Shown here: piece after piece, positions 63,786 to 64,000 of the stretch
Layout of the letters: the number at the start of each line of letters is the position of its first letter
Numbering within the stretch: the first letter of the stretch is position 1
Origin: CAVWGP01 sp963754645
GTDB lineage: Bacteria; Pseudomonadota; Alphaproteobacteria; Bin65
Reading direction: 5' to 3'
Length of the DNA: 64,000 bases
NCBI GenBank assembly: GCA_963754645.1
Contig: CAVWGP010000011.1
Location: 1,364,001-1,428,000, forward strand
Notes under the pieces: generated by a model
The model's database searches: none
What the model was told of the DNA's origin: nothing
The model's input: the letters and a program-made list of their open reading frames with translations, nothing else
Made by a program: the position numbers and the translations under genes

Positions 63786-64000
63786 TTGTAGCGGCGCAAG
63801 ACATCGACACGGAACGAGTTCGAGATCGTGAGCCGCGACATGCTCCGCCACCGCCACGCCGCCGCCGACTTCTGGACGGAGTGGCGCGGGGCGTGAGCGC
63901 GTTCTCCGGAACGCCGCCGGAGAGGAGCCGCCGACGCGCGCTCGGCCGCGCTTCCGCCGGCCCGCCGGCAAAGACGCCGGAAACTGCATTCAGTCTCGGT

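Overview
This is a GC-rich chromosomal window that reads as an alphaproteobacterium. The groESL operon has a CIRCE operator, mdh-sucC-sucD-sucA-sucB run together, and pheA, kdsB and a membrane-anchored cytochrome c of the CycM type are neighbours. Many dual-arm ABC importers, GTG starts and 4-base ATGA overlaps fit the same assignment. Genus and species cannot be read from the sequence, and no rRNA, tRNA, CRISPR array, insertion sequence or prophage was seen.

Layout. Positions 1-3114 hold a nucleotidyltransferase, a HEPN protein and a type I restriction subunit (hsdR), all broken by single-base insertions. Positions 3163-6446 hold a flavin monooxygenase, an alpha/beta hydrolase and an outer-membrane barrel. 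Next come an AbrB-type regulator with its own palindrome, groES-groEL, rimO, an aldehyde dehydrogenase and a decayed toxin-antitoxin pair. Positions 13371-17498 encode a UgpABEC-like importer; ppa follows. Positions 18216-24925 combine a polar-solute importer with a hydantoinase, an ArgE-like deacylase and a peptide-type binding protein. Positions 24973-27167 hold a hydrolase, an EamA exporter and a small membrane protein. A molybdate operon (modABC) is coupled to a CitE-like lyase gene and is preceded by a candidate Mo-box (27411-30965). Then come a GST, pheA, kdsB, cycM, hisN and a YejABEF-type peptide importer with two tandem binding proteins (35071-42830). A RelBE-like pair, a small unknown gene and ghrA lead into the TCA block (45082-52306). 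The lpd gene lies 5.6 kb further on, behind a serine hydrolase, a DUF2330/RnfD-like pair, an anchored protease and a DUF350 protein.

The most distinctive region is 59286-63782. Six genes for small secreted proteins, each with a signal peptide and exactly two cysteines in the mature part, lie there. Each is preceded by the same promoter module: three 5-base boxes spaced exactly 11 bases apart, then a -10-like hexamer at a fixed distance. Most also have their own terminator. Three of the genes are a tandem family with Tyr/Gly/Asn-rich tails, two more are a paralogous pair, and the sixth is frameshifted. This looks like a small undescribed regulon.

A caution for every reader of this annotation: about two dozen frameshifts can be restored by removing one base each. 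They also hit genes expected to be essential (sucA, sucD, lpd) and are densest at 1-3114. Insertion errors in the sequence are the simplest explanation, so frameshifted genes here should not be taken as true pseudogenes without reads.
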